Positions 33,871 to 45,197 of a stretch of DNA of 64,000 nucleotides are shown piece by piece. The notes beneath the pieces are model-generated. The model was not told the DNA's origin, ran no database searches, and saw only the letters and a list, made by a program, of their open reading frames with translations. The stretch spans positions 9,121-73,120 of the forward strand of contig FWCC01000028.1 in NCBI GenBank assembly GCA_900169235.1, given 5' to 3'. Position 1 is the first letter of the stretch. Each line of letters opens with the position of its first letter. Both the position numbers and the translations under genes were made by a program. This stretch comes from Zarea fungicola (Eukaryota > Ascomycota > Sordariomycetes > Hypocreales > Cordycipitaceae).

Positions 33871-35233
33871 TTATAGCCCAGAGTCACCAATGGTGCTGGG
33901 TGGTTCAGCTTCCCAAGTAAACTCTTGAGGAATTAATGGTATGAGTGGCCTCAGCGCCATGCCATAATCCCCTGCGTTGGGCGTCCTGAGCAGTGTATGA
34001 ATGTGAAACCTTGCTGGCTCTTTATTCGCCAAGAAAACACCCGAATGGTGGTCGAATTCGACGATGATCACCGGGCTCTGAATTCGGTAATAAAAAGGGT
34101 CTTGTTCACCATAACCTCCAATCCAACTCCAGTAGGTTTCATGGAACCAACTCTTGATATGAGCCAAACGCTTGAGCTGCGCAGAGCGCGGCAAGTACGA
34201 CAAGTACTCTTCACATATCTTCAGTACCAGACTTTGTTGTGGAGATGTCATATCAGAAACCAGTATACCTTCGCAGGGGACAACGCGGTTGTCGCGATAA
34301 GCACCACAAAGGTGCCGTTGGTCGTCATGATTCCAGCGGCCCCATGGCATATTTGGATCTTTAAGTTTCTTGTATGTCTGTGCTGCATTCTGGTCCTCAG
34401 CCGACAGACCCTGCATCAGACGCAGCCCCAGCACTTCTTCTGCAGCCAATATTCTTGTTCCTAGATGCGTGCCGTGGTCAATAATGTTCGGCTCGGCGCC
34501 GGTGAAACAAGGCGACGCAACAATTTGTGTCCGATACAGAAAGATATTTAGACACAGGTGGTGCCCGTAAAATGAGAACCCCCATGGCCTCGAGGTTGAT
34601 GGCTCGCCGAATATAACAAAATTATATGAATATTCGTTCAGAACTAATGGCGATCCCACCAGTTCGCCCAAGAACTTGTTCATCCTCATAGCACCAATGG
34701 CCTTTTTAAATCCTTCCTGAGAAAGTGTAGCTTCAAGTAGTTTAAGAATGTTTGCACGGTTTGGCTCCGTCAGTTCATCTAGCCTCAACCCCTTATTGCT
34801 GAGTAAATACTCTGGGTTGGACCACGAGCGCCACTCTGGGGAATCAATGTGCAACAGTATATTATGTCGTTGTCCCGAGTCAAGGTTTTGAAGGACATTC
34901 GAGGCGGCTTCTACAATGGACTCGATCGGTACTCCTTCATCCTGGATTGTAAATAGGCCATCTCGGACTGTGCCTGTGTTTTATTAGCTTTGACACCAAC
35001 GCACTAGCCTAAGTTCTCAAACCGTTTGTTGTAATGCCACGATAGGGCTCATTAAACAGTTTGCGCCAATGTTTAACAAGCGAATGCAGCCAAGGCGGAT
35101 GTCCAGTCTCTTCAAAACTGGAGGTATACTCATGTATATTCTGATTCTTCATGCTAGTAAAACGTTTATCGCCCAAATCCGGCAGAAAAGCCCGGAATCC
35201 TGCTGGAGGTTCCGATCCTGTTTTCGAAGTCAT
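33871..35233 (-). CDS. DUF3500 family protein
   Basis: Conserved protein of unknown function in fungi and bacteria. Exons 35233-35023 and 34973-33871 (49-bp intron, GTTTGA...ACAG) give 437 residues. Diagnostic segments: ITTNGTVRDGLFTIQ at the splice join; NEYSYNFVIFGEPSTSRPWG; FSFYGHHLCLNIFLYRTQIV; PCFTGAEPNIIDHGTHLGTR; and, near the C-terminus, SPVIIVEFDHHSGVFLANKE, then RFHIHTLLRTPNAGDYGMAL. The His-rich conserved positions (GHHL, DHHSG, HIHT) suggest metal binding, but I know of no established activity. DUF3500 genes are often beside catabolic hydrolases and transporters, as here. The start is the first ATG; an upstream extension has no ATG. Confidence 0.87.
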
Positions 35234-35964
35234 CTTGAGCAAGAATTAGCAGCACTTGGGAGTGATTGCAATGTGTTAAGAACAGTAAGGCCATATCATA
35301 TATAACACAACTGGCCTTTCCGGCCGGTGCGCCTGGGTTACCATTACCGGGCCTGATTCCGCGGCAATCAACCTCATTGGTTGACGCCTTTTGTGCAGCC
35401 AGGTTCACTAATCCACGCAGGATATGGGGCAAGCCCTTGGCGACGGAGCGCAGCCCTTGGCACATTCGCTAAGTGGATATTACTTGCCAAGGGCCTCGGC
35501 GCTGCCATCCCATCAGTCAGACTACCGATCAACTTGACTACAGAGACCCCAGGACAGGAAGCAGCGGCGGTAATCACCTCCATTCTATCTGGCTGAAGCC
35601 CATGGCGCTTTGGCCTGCCAGAAGTAACCAAAGCAAGGAAACGTAGCCTACTTGGCTTATCCCACTTAGCGTATTATTCTGCCATTCCATCACACCAAAG
35701 TAGCCGGGGGCTTTTAACATGGTATCAGACCAACAAACAAAGCGACTATCAGCATGCTAAAGGAACGTGAATATGAACAGCAGGCGAATGCGCTTATTTA
35801 ATCTAGTCACAATATATTAACCAGAGAGCTAGGAGTCGCAATATCTGGCGACTTCGTAATTTGCTAGTAAAATGGGACTGGCGGCGCGGGGAATACATAA
35901 CGATACACCGGTTATCTCAGGATACATACAGGCCGAAATTACATCTTCGCATCAGGCCTTTCTC
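35234..35964. other. Intergenic region
   Basis: About 730 bp between two minus-strand genes. A 71-codon frame at 35381-35596 (KGLGAAIPSVRLPINLTTET) looks faintly protein-like and may be a gene remnant, but I cannot assign it. Confidence 0.4.
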
Positions 35965-37800
35965 TCAGCTCAGCCCACACCGCTCAAACATAGCTTTCTC
36001 ATGAATCCAAATGCGTATAGCTTTGCCCTTCCAGAACATTACCGTCGTGGTCAAGTGCACAAGTACGTTGATGCCCGCAATCACCATGAAAACCATCAAC
36101 ACCCCATTGTCGACAATCCAGTCGTTGATAACCCAAGTCCAAATCCAGGCTATCAGAGATTTTACAGACGCAATCGTTACCATTAGCTCGACAGATAGCT
36201 ATCACTCGTGTTAGACCAAATCTTCAAATTACGAGTCTGGTGCACTGACTTCTTTATGGCAATCCAATGCGTAGCTCATGGATAATGAGACGCCCATCTG
36301 TGCCCCTGCAGTCAAGATGCCAAGGCCCACCACTGGCCCGGCCCAATGGGTGTGATAATGGTAAGTTAAGCTCGCTGTAACTGCCCCCAAGGAAGTCAGG
36401 AGAGTTGCAATGCATATGGTCGGAAGTCTCATTTCAGGCTCTCGAATGCCGCCATTCTTGCGAGTGAAATAATTGGCCATGGAATCAGAGCAAGAGCCAC
36501 AAAGCCAAGAGCCTATCAGCGATCCCACAAAAGGGGATAGAAACACTAGGCCTTGAGCCTGTGAGTCAAACCCGTAGGGTTCTGCAAAGAGCTGGGCAAC
36601 CGTCACTCCAAGAATAATGTTCCAACCCAGCGAAACGCCGTAGACCACGCATGCCCATAGAACTGTAGGATATAAAGCGAGGATGAATGGGCGAAAAAAG
36701 ATCTTCATCAGGTTCTCATCCTGGTCGCTTTTCCGGAAGAGCTGCAACTCACTGCAGTATTTTCTTTTGGGGGCGCGACGGAAGTGGCCTCCATTATCGT
36801 CCTGTGCTCTCTAGCATACTCACGGATTTGGGCGGAAGCAGTTTGGTCCTTTTCCTCTCGAGGCATGCCGGCCTGCATGGAGTTGTTGGGGCGCTCGCCA
36901 CAATACTGCGTTTCGGGCATGAAAAGAATCATTGTAATGGCGTTGAGGCCGATAAACATTGCCACAATGTAGAAGGCCCAGGCTATACTGAAGTGCTGAA
37001 TTATCAGGGCGGAGAACTTTCAATACTTGCGGGTTAATAATCTCTTCTGTGGCGGCCTACTGCAATGAGCTGGCTGTCTACGTACCAGTGGCCCAAGCTC
37101 ATTACCGGCCAACACTGCGAGGCCATAGAGAGATACCATCTCTCCTCGGTCATGGAGGAAGAATATGTCGGTGATGGTACTTGGCACAATGGATTCGATG
37201 GGTGCTTCAAAAAGACCAAGGAAAGCCCGGCCGATAACAAAAGGAATATAGGAGGCATTGGACGCGAGGCCAAGCCATACGCATGCAATGCCCATCAAGA
37301 GGTTGGAGAGCATGTATACCGGTCGTCGCCCAAACTTGACAGCCAGCGGCCTGGGCATAGGTTAGTAGTCTGTAGCTTGGATGCCCTAGCATAGGATATA
37401 CTGACATCCAGAATATATTCCCAAAGCCTTGACAAATCAATGTAGCTCCGCTCGCATAGCTCAATTTTGACAGGGGGACCCGAAACTTGTCAGCCAGCGG
37501 TATCATACCTGCGGCTATAATTGGCCCGGTGACACTTCCCATGAAGGCATTTGCCAGGCCGTTGAGGAAAACAAGCCATTTCTTGGTCTTTGACCACCTC
37601 AGTGGGTCATTTGGGTCGGCGATAGACGGCTGTGGAACAAGAATGATGCGATTACCACCATGGGCTTGCACAGTCTGTAAATGGTGTGCTGGGGCGCCTG
37701 GTTCGTCACTATCAAGAAGAAATGCCGTGCCGGGTGCATCTGTAGTGAGATTTGCGGCGATCTCGCAATGTTGGCTCGCGCCTCGGCGGTTCGACATCAT
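35965..37800 (-). CDS. MFS transporter, DHA1-type
   Basis: Twelve-helix major facilitator permease of the fungal drug/proton antiporter type. Five exons join in phase: 37800-37406, 37350-37086, 37016-36820, 36751-36250 and 36198-35965, giving 530 residues. The soluble N-terminus contains DPNDPLRWSKTKKWLVFLNG, the signature before helix 1. Loop 2-3 has motif A-like FGRRPVYMLSNLLMG. Helix 5 region: SYIPFVIGRAFLGLFEAPIE. The centre has ITMILFMPETQYCGE and a long cytosolic loop. The second half carries FIRPF-like FFRPFILALYPTVLWACVVY, GLVFLSPFVGSLIG and DCHKELSVELMVTIASVKSL across the last junction. Efflux or uptake direction is unknown; the position in a catabolic-looking cluster would suit either substrate import or product export. 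Confidence 0.9.
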
Positions 37801-39209
37801 TGTATATTGGCTAATGAAGAGTACTGGCTGTATTGTGGCTGTGGCCAGATATGAGGGGAGCTTTTCAGTGAGAAGTAATCCTCTTTATATATGTCAACCA
37901 AAGCAGCGCCGCAATCAGTAAACATTAATTACACTCCATGGGGCAATTGCAATTCATGGGGTAATCGCGGGGAAGGGTCGTGGGATCGGCGTAGCCAGTT
38001 TGGTATGTAAGCCGATCTTGGGAAGTCCCAGGTGCTCGTCAAGTTATACATACTGCGTTGCCCAGAGGAGTCACTGCTGACAGTCAATGCCAGCCGAGAT
38101 TCCATTTGGCGTTCAGTCAAAAGACCTTGGGGAATGCCGATGCTAATCTGGCGAATCGGAATGCGGCCCTCGGGAAACCCGTACCACATTTGGCAGGGGC
38201 TCCAGTGGCTATTGATGTGCCGTCGTGCCAGCGAAGGACAGGTTGGCTTGGACACGCCTGAACAACGTGCAACGTGTGTGAGTAAGATTTAAGAAGGCTA
38301 CTGATATACATGCATGGCTGCTCCTCTGTTTCCCTCCACTCTCTTGAAAAGATTTCTACAATCGAACTAATAGCCAGCCTGCGTTTTTGTCTTGGCTTGT
38401 CTACACATTTCGCAACGGTTATAGGGCTACTTGTGTCTTGGGAAAATAGGGGTTCCACCAACAAATCGCAATAATTTTAGCGCCTGCACGAACGTGGTCA
38501 TTCTGCTGCTTGACAGTTTTGTCTAGCTACGCGCGCAAGAGCTACTGTGGGAGGGCCTTTTGGAAGCCTTTTGGACGTGGACGCGTCCCCCACGCCTACC
38601 CTGAATAGGATCCAATACATCTAGCAATTATGATTAGTACGCCTAATGCCTACACTAGGGCTTGCATACAGATGAAAATAAACCAACTAACTGATTATCA
38701 TGGGGGAGGGGGAGGGATGAGGAAAGAATTTTGTGGCATTTTGACAGATCTGCCGTATCGTCGAGGATAAGTCGCAATGGGCACGGAAGCGACTCGCAAG
38801 CTTCAAATAGCCTTCGCCAGATGAGTAGTTTGCGGAGAATAGGCCAGGTCGATCAGTCGAGACTTGGCCCCCAAGCCCTTAGCTAACCGAGTAATGTACT
38901 ATAAGTGTTACGCAGCAGCTAAATAAGTTGTTATGTACCGATGCCATTTGTAGGCATCTACTTTTTGCGCAACACTAAGTCACGTTTCGGGCCTGTAACG
39001 CCTCCAAAAGCTACAGGTCCCATAAACCCAATGCTGGCTCCAATCCGATGACTTGTTCTCCCACCACACGGATGCCGACGATGCCGCAAAGATTCCATAG
39101 AGCATACCCGTCTTTTTCCACCTGATTCGGCTGAAATTTGCATCATCATCGCGATTGTTGCTACAATTTCCACTCAGCTGGCGTTGCTTTGCAAGGTGCT
39201 CTCTTTCCC
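37801..39209. other. Divergent intergenic region
   Basis: About 1.4 kb between the MFS gene and the Zn2Cys6 gene. A G-rich tract (gggggagggggaggg) lies near 38701-38716. No gene supported. Confidence 0.5.
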
Positions 39210-41649
39210 ATGTCGAGGCCAACAAATGTACAACAAGGGAGCTTGAGAAGACATCGAGCGCCCCGTGCAGCCATTGCCTGTGACTCTTGTCGGGCACGCA
39301 AGGTCAAGGTCGTGATTCCCCCCAACCGCAATGAAAATCGATGGACTGATTGGCAGTGGTACAGTGCGATGGATCTCAACCTTGCTCAAGCTGTGTTCGT
39401 GAGTCTCCATGCACTTCTCAAAGCCCCGCCAATTCACAAGTTAACGCGCTCATCCCACCAGTGCATGGCTTTGGCTGCTCGTTTGCGCATCGGCACCGGT
39501 CAGAACAGGTAGACCCGACCCGCCCGGGGCAAGGGCATCGCGGGAGCCCCATAGCAGGATCGAGGTGAGAACACCACAAACTGTGGTTCATTCAGTGGCT
39601 CATGCCGAGAATTAGACTGGCCTCGGCCTCCAGCACAGCACAAGCGGCAAGTGGGAGTTTGTCGGGCGCGCATCTCGCTCATGACGTAACTCCACCGTTG
39701 AACTGTGCGCACCGTTCGCAGGCTGAAGAGAGCGATATCGTACAAGCCAGCCCTGTTGCTCATCCCGCACAATACTCAGGCGGAATAGGTGAGGTCAACC
39801 AGCAAACAAATGGGTCGGAGTTTTATGGATCAACTGGAACATTCTATTTTCTCTCAAAGCTGCGATCAAGAGCGAATGCTCAGAGGCTCTCCGCCGCTGC
39901 TCCAATCGCCGAACCAGCGGCCAGCCCTGAGCCTTCAGTGATTAATCTTTTGCACAGTTCGGATTACTCTATCCGCACAGCCAACAGAGAGGCCGACGAA
40001 CGATCACACGGCACACTTCCTAGTGTTCTGGACGCAACCCACGACAGTGGCAAAGGCAAAGCAGCGAAGCAATTAGGCATAGAGCATGAATGTGTGCGCC
40101 TGTACTTCCAGAACTTGCACTGTATTCATCCGATTTTGGATCAGACAGACTTTGTCTCTCGTTGCGCGACGCACGCTTGGGCTACTGTGCCAGGGCAGAA
40201 CTCTGCATCTGCCGACGAAAATCGTATATCTCGGCGGTTTCTTGCCCTGTTTAATGCTGTTCTTGCCGTTGGCGCAATAACAGCTGGTGAATCCTCGATT
40301 TTGATGTGGCAAAGCGAAAGCATGTGTACCGATCTAAGCCAGGGTGACCAGACCGTTCTGGCCAACCGTATGCTCTACCCTCCCATTCGATATGCACGAT
40401 ACTTTTTTGAAATGGCTAAAGTGTACCTTGATGATGTTTACGAGTCAAGCTCTTTCGAAACAGCGCAGACTCTTTTTCTCATGGTTCGCCGTTGAAACGT
40501 AGACTTCCCACTCCGCGAGTTTCGCTGACTTTTGCAAAGTCTGTTTTCTGCCAAAATGCACTGAAGCCACATAGTTGCTACATGTATTCTGGTATGGCGA
40601 TTCGAACTGTGTTCGTCTGCTGGCCGGCAGACGTTTCTTGGAGCGCCGGATACTTACAGACTGGAATTTCCCAACTGCCTTGTACGTATGTGTTTTATTT
40701 TTAAGATTCTTGACCTTATAATTCTTGTAGGACACTTCCACACCGTCATTACGTCTTGTGCAAATCATGGCAGATTTTGCCAGAATACTTCTCAAGATCC
40801 CCGCCGTGGCGAAACTACCCGACTCCGAGAAAGCAGCTCGATCTTTAGAGATGGAGCAACGACTTTCGGAATGGAAATCCGGGCTACCAAAAAACTTGGA
40901 TTTTACTGTCACATCCCTGGGCGAGAGCGAATTGATAACTCGACAGAAGATTGCCCTGAAACTAAGTAAGGCACTCGAACGGAGCAGTATGAAAGTTTCT
41001 TAACATGAAGCATCCGCAGGGTTTCTCAATGCGAACATACTCATATTCCGACTGTTTCTTATTTTGGGAGTGAATGAGCACCAAGCAAATACATTCTCCC
41101 ACCAAATTCAAGCCTGTATCGAGGCTGCAAGAGAAACTGTGCGGTTCTTGCATGCGACTTATTTGAACCGCCCCTTCTTTCGAACCTGGTATAGGACTAC
41201 GAAAGCTCCCCCGAGAGAACAGGTTTACTAACTGTAACAGGTGGTATAATTGCACATATGCTCTAGATGCCACCATGGTCCTTCTACATGCCGCCCTGTC
41301 CAAGACATCATCACCGAACTGGGTGAATGATGTGATGGATGATATAGAGAAGAGCATGGAAATATTTTCGGTGATGAGCCCGTTGGCTGTGGCTCGTAGG
41401 AGCGCGGAGATGATTGCCGACATGCTCGAAGTCGCAAAGTCCTTGCACATGCGCCGTCAAAGGGAACAGGGGACCGAAATTGACAATTCGAGCCAAGCGC
41501 CGGGCGCAAGAGGCCATGCTCCGCTAGTAGAATCGTCCAGCACTGCTACCTACTTTACTCATGGCGAAGAAAACCCAGGGTCTGATATGCTTGAACAAGA
41601 GGGCATATCGCAAATCTTGTGGATAGTAATCTGGTGGCCGCCTCTTTGA
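39210..41649 (+). pseudogene. Zn(II)2Cys6 transcription factor, probably damaged
   Basis: Fungal regulator with N-terminal binuclear zinc cluster and Fungal_trans domain. Splicing of two small introns recreates CDSCRARKVKCDGSQPCSSC then VLHGFGC, a complete C-x2-C-x6-C-x5-C-x2-C-x6-C zinc cluster. The middle homology region starts at IEHECVRLYFQNLHCIHPIL and continues YPPIRYARYFFEMAKVYLDD, ETAQTLFLM, SVFCQNALKPHSCYMYSGMA. At about 40610-40740 the family's expected stretch (about 60-90 residues following GMAIRT) is shortened. Only VSWSAGYLQTGISQLP-like residues remain, and I found no splice that returns to the frame of IMADFARILLKIPAVAKLP downstream. The rest (WFLNANILIFRLFLILGVNE; LHAALSKTSSPNWVNDVMDD) looks conserved. 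Best read as a regulator with an internal deletion or frameshift; a missed exon is the alternative. Confidence 0.6.
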
Positions 41650-42713
41650 ACTTTGAGGATTGGAACGCATGGCTTGACACAGGTTATTGTAATGCGAGCA
41701 GCTAGTTTTGCTTAAGAATATATGGCGGACCTAAATGCAAAGGAACTGCTGATTGGCTTTGGAGCGCGGTATAAAGAAGTTTACGACGACTTACACGTAC
41801 CCGCTGTCAAGTTACAGAACCCCGCTAGCATTAATGGCGACCCGTAAGTCGGGCTGACCCGTAAGGGGTGGTTAACGCTTAGCGCAAGAGTAAATGAAAT
41901 TAAAACCAACAACAGACAGGCCTGTTGCTTTTATTCGGGCAGACTACTCGGTCAAATGGCAGCCAGCGCCGGCTGGAACCTGCTCGAAACTTGTGACACT
42001 GAGCCTTGTGTCGAGGTGAAGATCCGAATGGAGGCAAAGACGCCAAGCGAAAGGAAAGACAGGCCAAGGAAGAGCATGATAGCCGGTAGCTCGAATCCGA
42101 TTCGTCATCTTGCTGACACCATCACTGAAAAAAAAAACGTCTAACAAAACCATGTCCTAGTTTGTTAATCAAACGCGGGCCTCTGGTGAGCTAATACAGG
42201 GTCGCCGATGCTTCGGATGCTTACCCGAGGAAACGCGAGTCATTCGCCGTCATGCAACACCATGCTCCAAATTACTCCGTCATGTCCAGGGCACAGCTCA
42301 ACTACTCTCTTCATTATTGAAGGCTTCCCAGGTAAGGCCTTTATTAATTGTGCGGGATTGGTTGGTAATTTTCATACCTCCGTGCCGTTCGAGCAATAGC
42401 TATAAATAGCCTATCTCCTTACCACTAAGGTGGCGTTCTGGCTCCTGTTTAGTAACGCAAGGTTTATTGCCTTCATTAGGCTTTCCCCTACTTTCCGTCA
42501 GCAGCCCCTCCTGATTAACTAGCCTCCGCGTCCTCCGCGTTGTTGAAGGGGCTGGCGACGAATCGTTAGCGCTTATGCCACCACCGTTACGTATAACCGT
42601 ACGCTACTATACTGGCGCTCGGCCCGTAAAACTTGCACTGCAAGGGTTTGAAATAAAGATGGTCGCTATCCCAGAATACTGTTCCGTGTCGCGCAACTAT
42701 CCATCACACCACC
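41650..42713. other. Intergenic region
   Basis: About 1.06 kb before the PhyH gene. It holds a small direct repeat (gacccgtaag at about 41838 and 41857). No gene supported. Confidence 0.5.
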
Positions 42714-43678
42714 ATGAGCCAGAAAATCACAGTATCCGTCGACCGCGAGGTTGGTGCCGACAAGCGGGTTTCTCACCGAGCATCCGATGATCCTCGAGTT
42801 AAAAAGCTCATTGAGCATACCATTGAGCATGGCTATGTCATTATTGAAAATGCCTTTACAAAGGCCGAAGTCGAGGAAACCAAGGCCGAGTTGGCTCGTA
42901 TCGCAAGCTCGCCCGAGGCCGGGCCAGCCGCGGCACACGGTCGCAACTCATTCGAAGGACTAAAAACATCACGAATTTACTCACTGCTCAACAAGTCAAA
43001 AGATTTCGAGAAATACGTGATCCACCCGGATATTCTAGCCCTGAATGATTATTTCCTGGATCCTGCCTACCTGCTCAACTCGTACCACAGTGTGAGCATT
43101 CAGCCTGGAGAAGACCCGCAGACAATTCACCAAGACGATGGCAGCATTATCATTGAGCGACCACATCGACCATTTGGGACGGTAAGTGATGGGTTTAGGA
43201 TTTCACCGATTATTTTCTTGTGTTCCAAAACTGTTCTGACCATCTGCAGGCAATTATGGTAGCTCTTGATGAGTACACTGCTACCAATGGGTCAACCGTC
43301 ATTATCCCCAAGTCGCATAATTGGGGCTCGGACCGCCTCCCGAAGCGATCCGAGGCCGAACCCGTCATCATGCCAGCGGGCAGCGTGGTGTTCTTTGTTG
43401 GAACACTATACCATGGAGGTGGCAAGAATACATCCGATACTACGCGCCACGCGCTCACCGTGCAGTATTGCCAGCCTTGGGTGCGACCAGTCGAGAACCA
43501 AATTTTGGCCGTGGACTGGAATAAACTCGGCGATATGCCTCCGCAACTTGTAGACTTGCTCGGTTTCAAAGTTGGAAGACCATTTATCGGGCATGTGGAT
43601 GGAAGAAGTCCTCGCGCTGCCCTTCCGCGACTTGTGAGCAACTTTGCCAAATTTGAGCAATTAGGGTCCAAACTGTGA
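42714..43678 (+). CDS. Phytanoyl-CoA dioxygenase (PhyH) family oxygenase
   Basis: Fe(II)/2-oxoglutarate-dependent oxygenase. Exons 42714-43181 and 43250-43678 (68-bp intron GTAAGT...TGCAG) give 298 residues. Metal ligands are visible as His139 and Asp141 in QTIHQDDGSIII and His211 in GTLYHGGGKNTSDTTRHALT, with Arg222 placed to hold 2-oxoglutarate. The helix GYVIIENAFTKAEVEETKAE at the N-terminus is typical of the family. Fungal relatives include secondary-metabolite tailoring oxygenases as well as catabolic hydroxylases. The intact active site predicts an active enzyme; substrate unknown. It lies between the damaged regulator and a phosphatase gene. Confidence 0.9.
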
Positions 43679-43878
43679 AGCAGCTCTAGAGCTGCAAGGC
43701 ATACATCATTTCTCGTTAGAGACAGCGTTAATGGTCGGCAACGGCCACTCTGGAACATAAGGAATTCACCCCCATCCAGGTTATCATTACTCCTCGTACA
43801 CTACTTTTTTTTATCTTGTATTTTTATTTAGGAATGTTTCAATGCAAGATGCTTGCGCTGCCATGCCAAGCAGTGTTC

Positions 43879-44817
43879 CTAATAAGTGGTGCGATCATCG
43901 CCAATGATGGACCAAAATTCTTCCACAAATTCTCGCTGCCCCGCGGTCGCCGGTCTCACTGCAAGATACCTCCTATTGTCTACTGGAGGGCTCCATTCCC
44001 CCGGATGACCATCTACCATGATTCCACCGGCCTCGACCAAGATGCACCAAGCTGCCGCAACATCCCACGCCCACGAGCCGCACTCCCAGAATGCCTCCTG
44101 CTGACCATTGGCCACTCTGCATATCGTTATTGCGGCTGAACCGGTGCAGCGAAGCGAATTGACAAAGCGGCCCCCAGTGGCTGTTGTCCGTGCTAGTGTT
44201 GTAAAGACCTTGAGATTGAGCTCAAAGTTGGGACCTTCCCTGTCGCTACCCCACTCGATTCCAATACACGCTGGACCTAAGCCTTGCAGAGGGCTTGAGG
44301 TGAGTGGAAGCTTGGCAGGTTCGCTTCCTGCGACTGAAGTGTAGGCGCCATGGCCATGAGCAGCCTTCCAAAGCTCTTGGCGGAAGGGATTGTATACGAC
44401 GCCGACTTTCGGGACCCTGTTTACCACGAGTCCGATCGAAACGCAAACCGCGGGGAAACCGTGGACAAAGTTTGACGTTCCATCGATAGGATCAACTATG
44501 AATGTTGGTTCGTCCGTGATGACGACACCATCATGGTACGTCTCCTCGCCAACAAAGGCGAATGTCGGATACTTGGCACTCAGACGATCCCGGATAAGTC
44601 GTTCAACGGCCTTGTCGGTTTCTGTCACAATGTCCGCAGCTTATTAAGTCAGCATGACTTTATATTTGCCTAACGAGGATGCGCTATTCCTACTATTTTT
44701 CTTCGTTATCGTTGTAATCGACGTGGGTTTTGCATCATGGATAATCTTGCCCGCTTCTTTAGTTACTTCAACCACGTAGCTGCAGATGCTCTCAAGATCA
44801 AGGCTATGGTCGTCCAT
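43879..44817 (-). CDS. Inositol monophosphatase-family phosphatase (QutG-like)
   Basis: Mg2+-dependent sugar/inositol phosphatase. Exons 44817-44694 and 44639-43879 (54-bp intron GTAGGA...ATAAG) give 294 residues. All family signatures are present: TADIVTETDKAVERLI formed at the splice, FAFVGEETYHDG (metal-binding Glu), IVDPIDGTSNFVHGFP (motif D-P-I-D-G-T) and WAWDVAAAWCILVEAGGIMV (motif W-D-x-A-A...E-A-G-G). Fungal members include QutG of quinate gene clusters, so a role linked to a catabolic cluster is possible but unproven. It is convergent with the PhyH gene; only 200 bp separate their ends. Confidence 0.9.
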
Positions 44818-45197
44818 TATGATCACCCAAACTTTGGTATTACTTGGGTGCAAAATGAACAGAAACAAGCAGTAAGAGATTCGTTCACTCATGCATCCTT
44901 TATAAAGCGAAGGGGCAGCTAGTGTCTTCCGAAAGAGGCAATGTTCCACCCACGTGCATTTCAGCCCCAGAACTATTCTGCAGAGTCATTCGGTACCACG
45001 GCCTATTGGCCATTCGGCTCGAGATAAGCCTATTTCGCTAAAAGATAAGAACAACAGTGACATCTAGGTCGCCATCGGCTCGAGATGCAGGTCCCCATCG
45101 CGGAATTGGCTCATGCAGAACATTCCGGCACTTGCAAATCATAATCAAGTCGGTAAGCTTATCAGACATTTTACCAGGATTGAGGCCCATCTAATAG
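44818..45197. other. Divergent intergenic region
   Basis: About 380 bp between the phosphatase and a Zn2Cys6 regulator; likely a shared bidirectional promoter. The word atcggctcgag and the similar attcggctcgag occur near 45011 and 45072. Nothing else seen. Confidence 0.5.

Noticed and set aside
35381..35596. Possible gene remnant reading KGLGAAIPSVRLPI
   Set aside because: A single 71-codon frame with no recognisable family, no splice partners and no further homologous segment nearby.
36758..36773. Apparent frameshift in the DHA1-type MFS gene at an A-rich run
   Set aside because: An intron from 36819 to 36752 (donor GTATGC, acceptor CTGCAG) removes the region and joins GA to T in phase, so the frame is intact.
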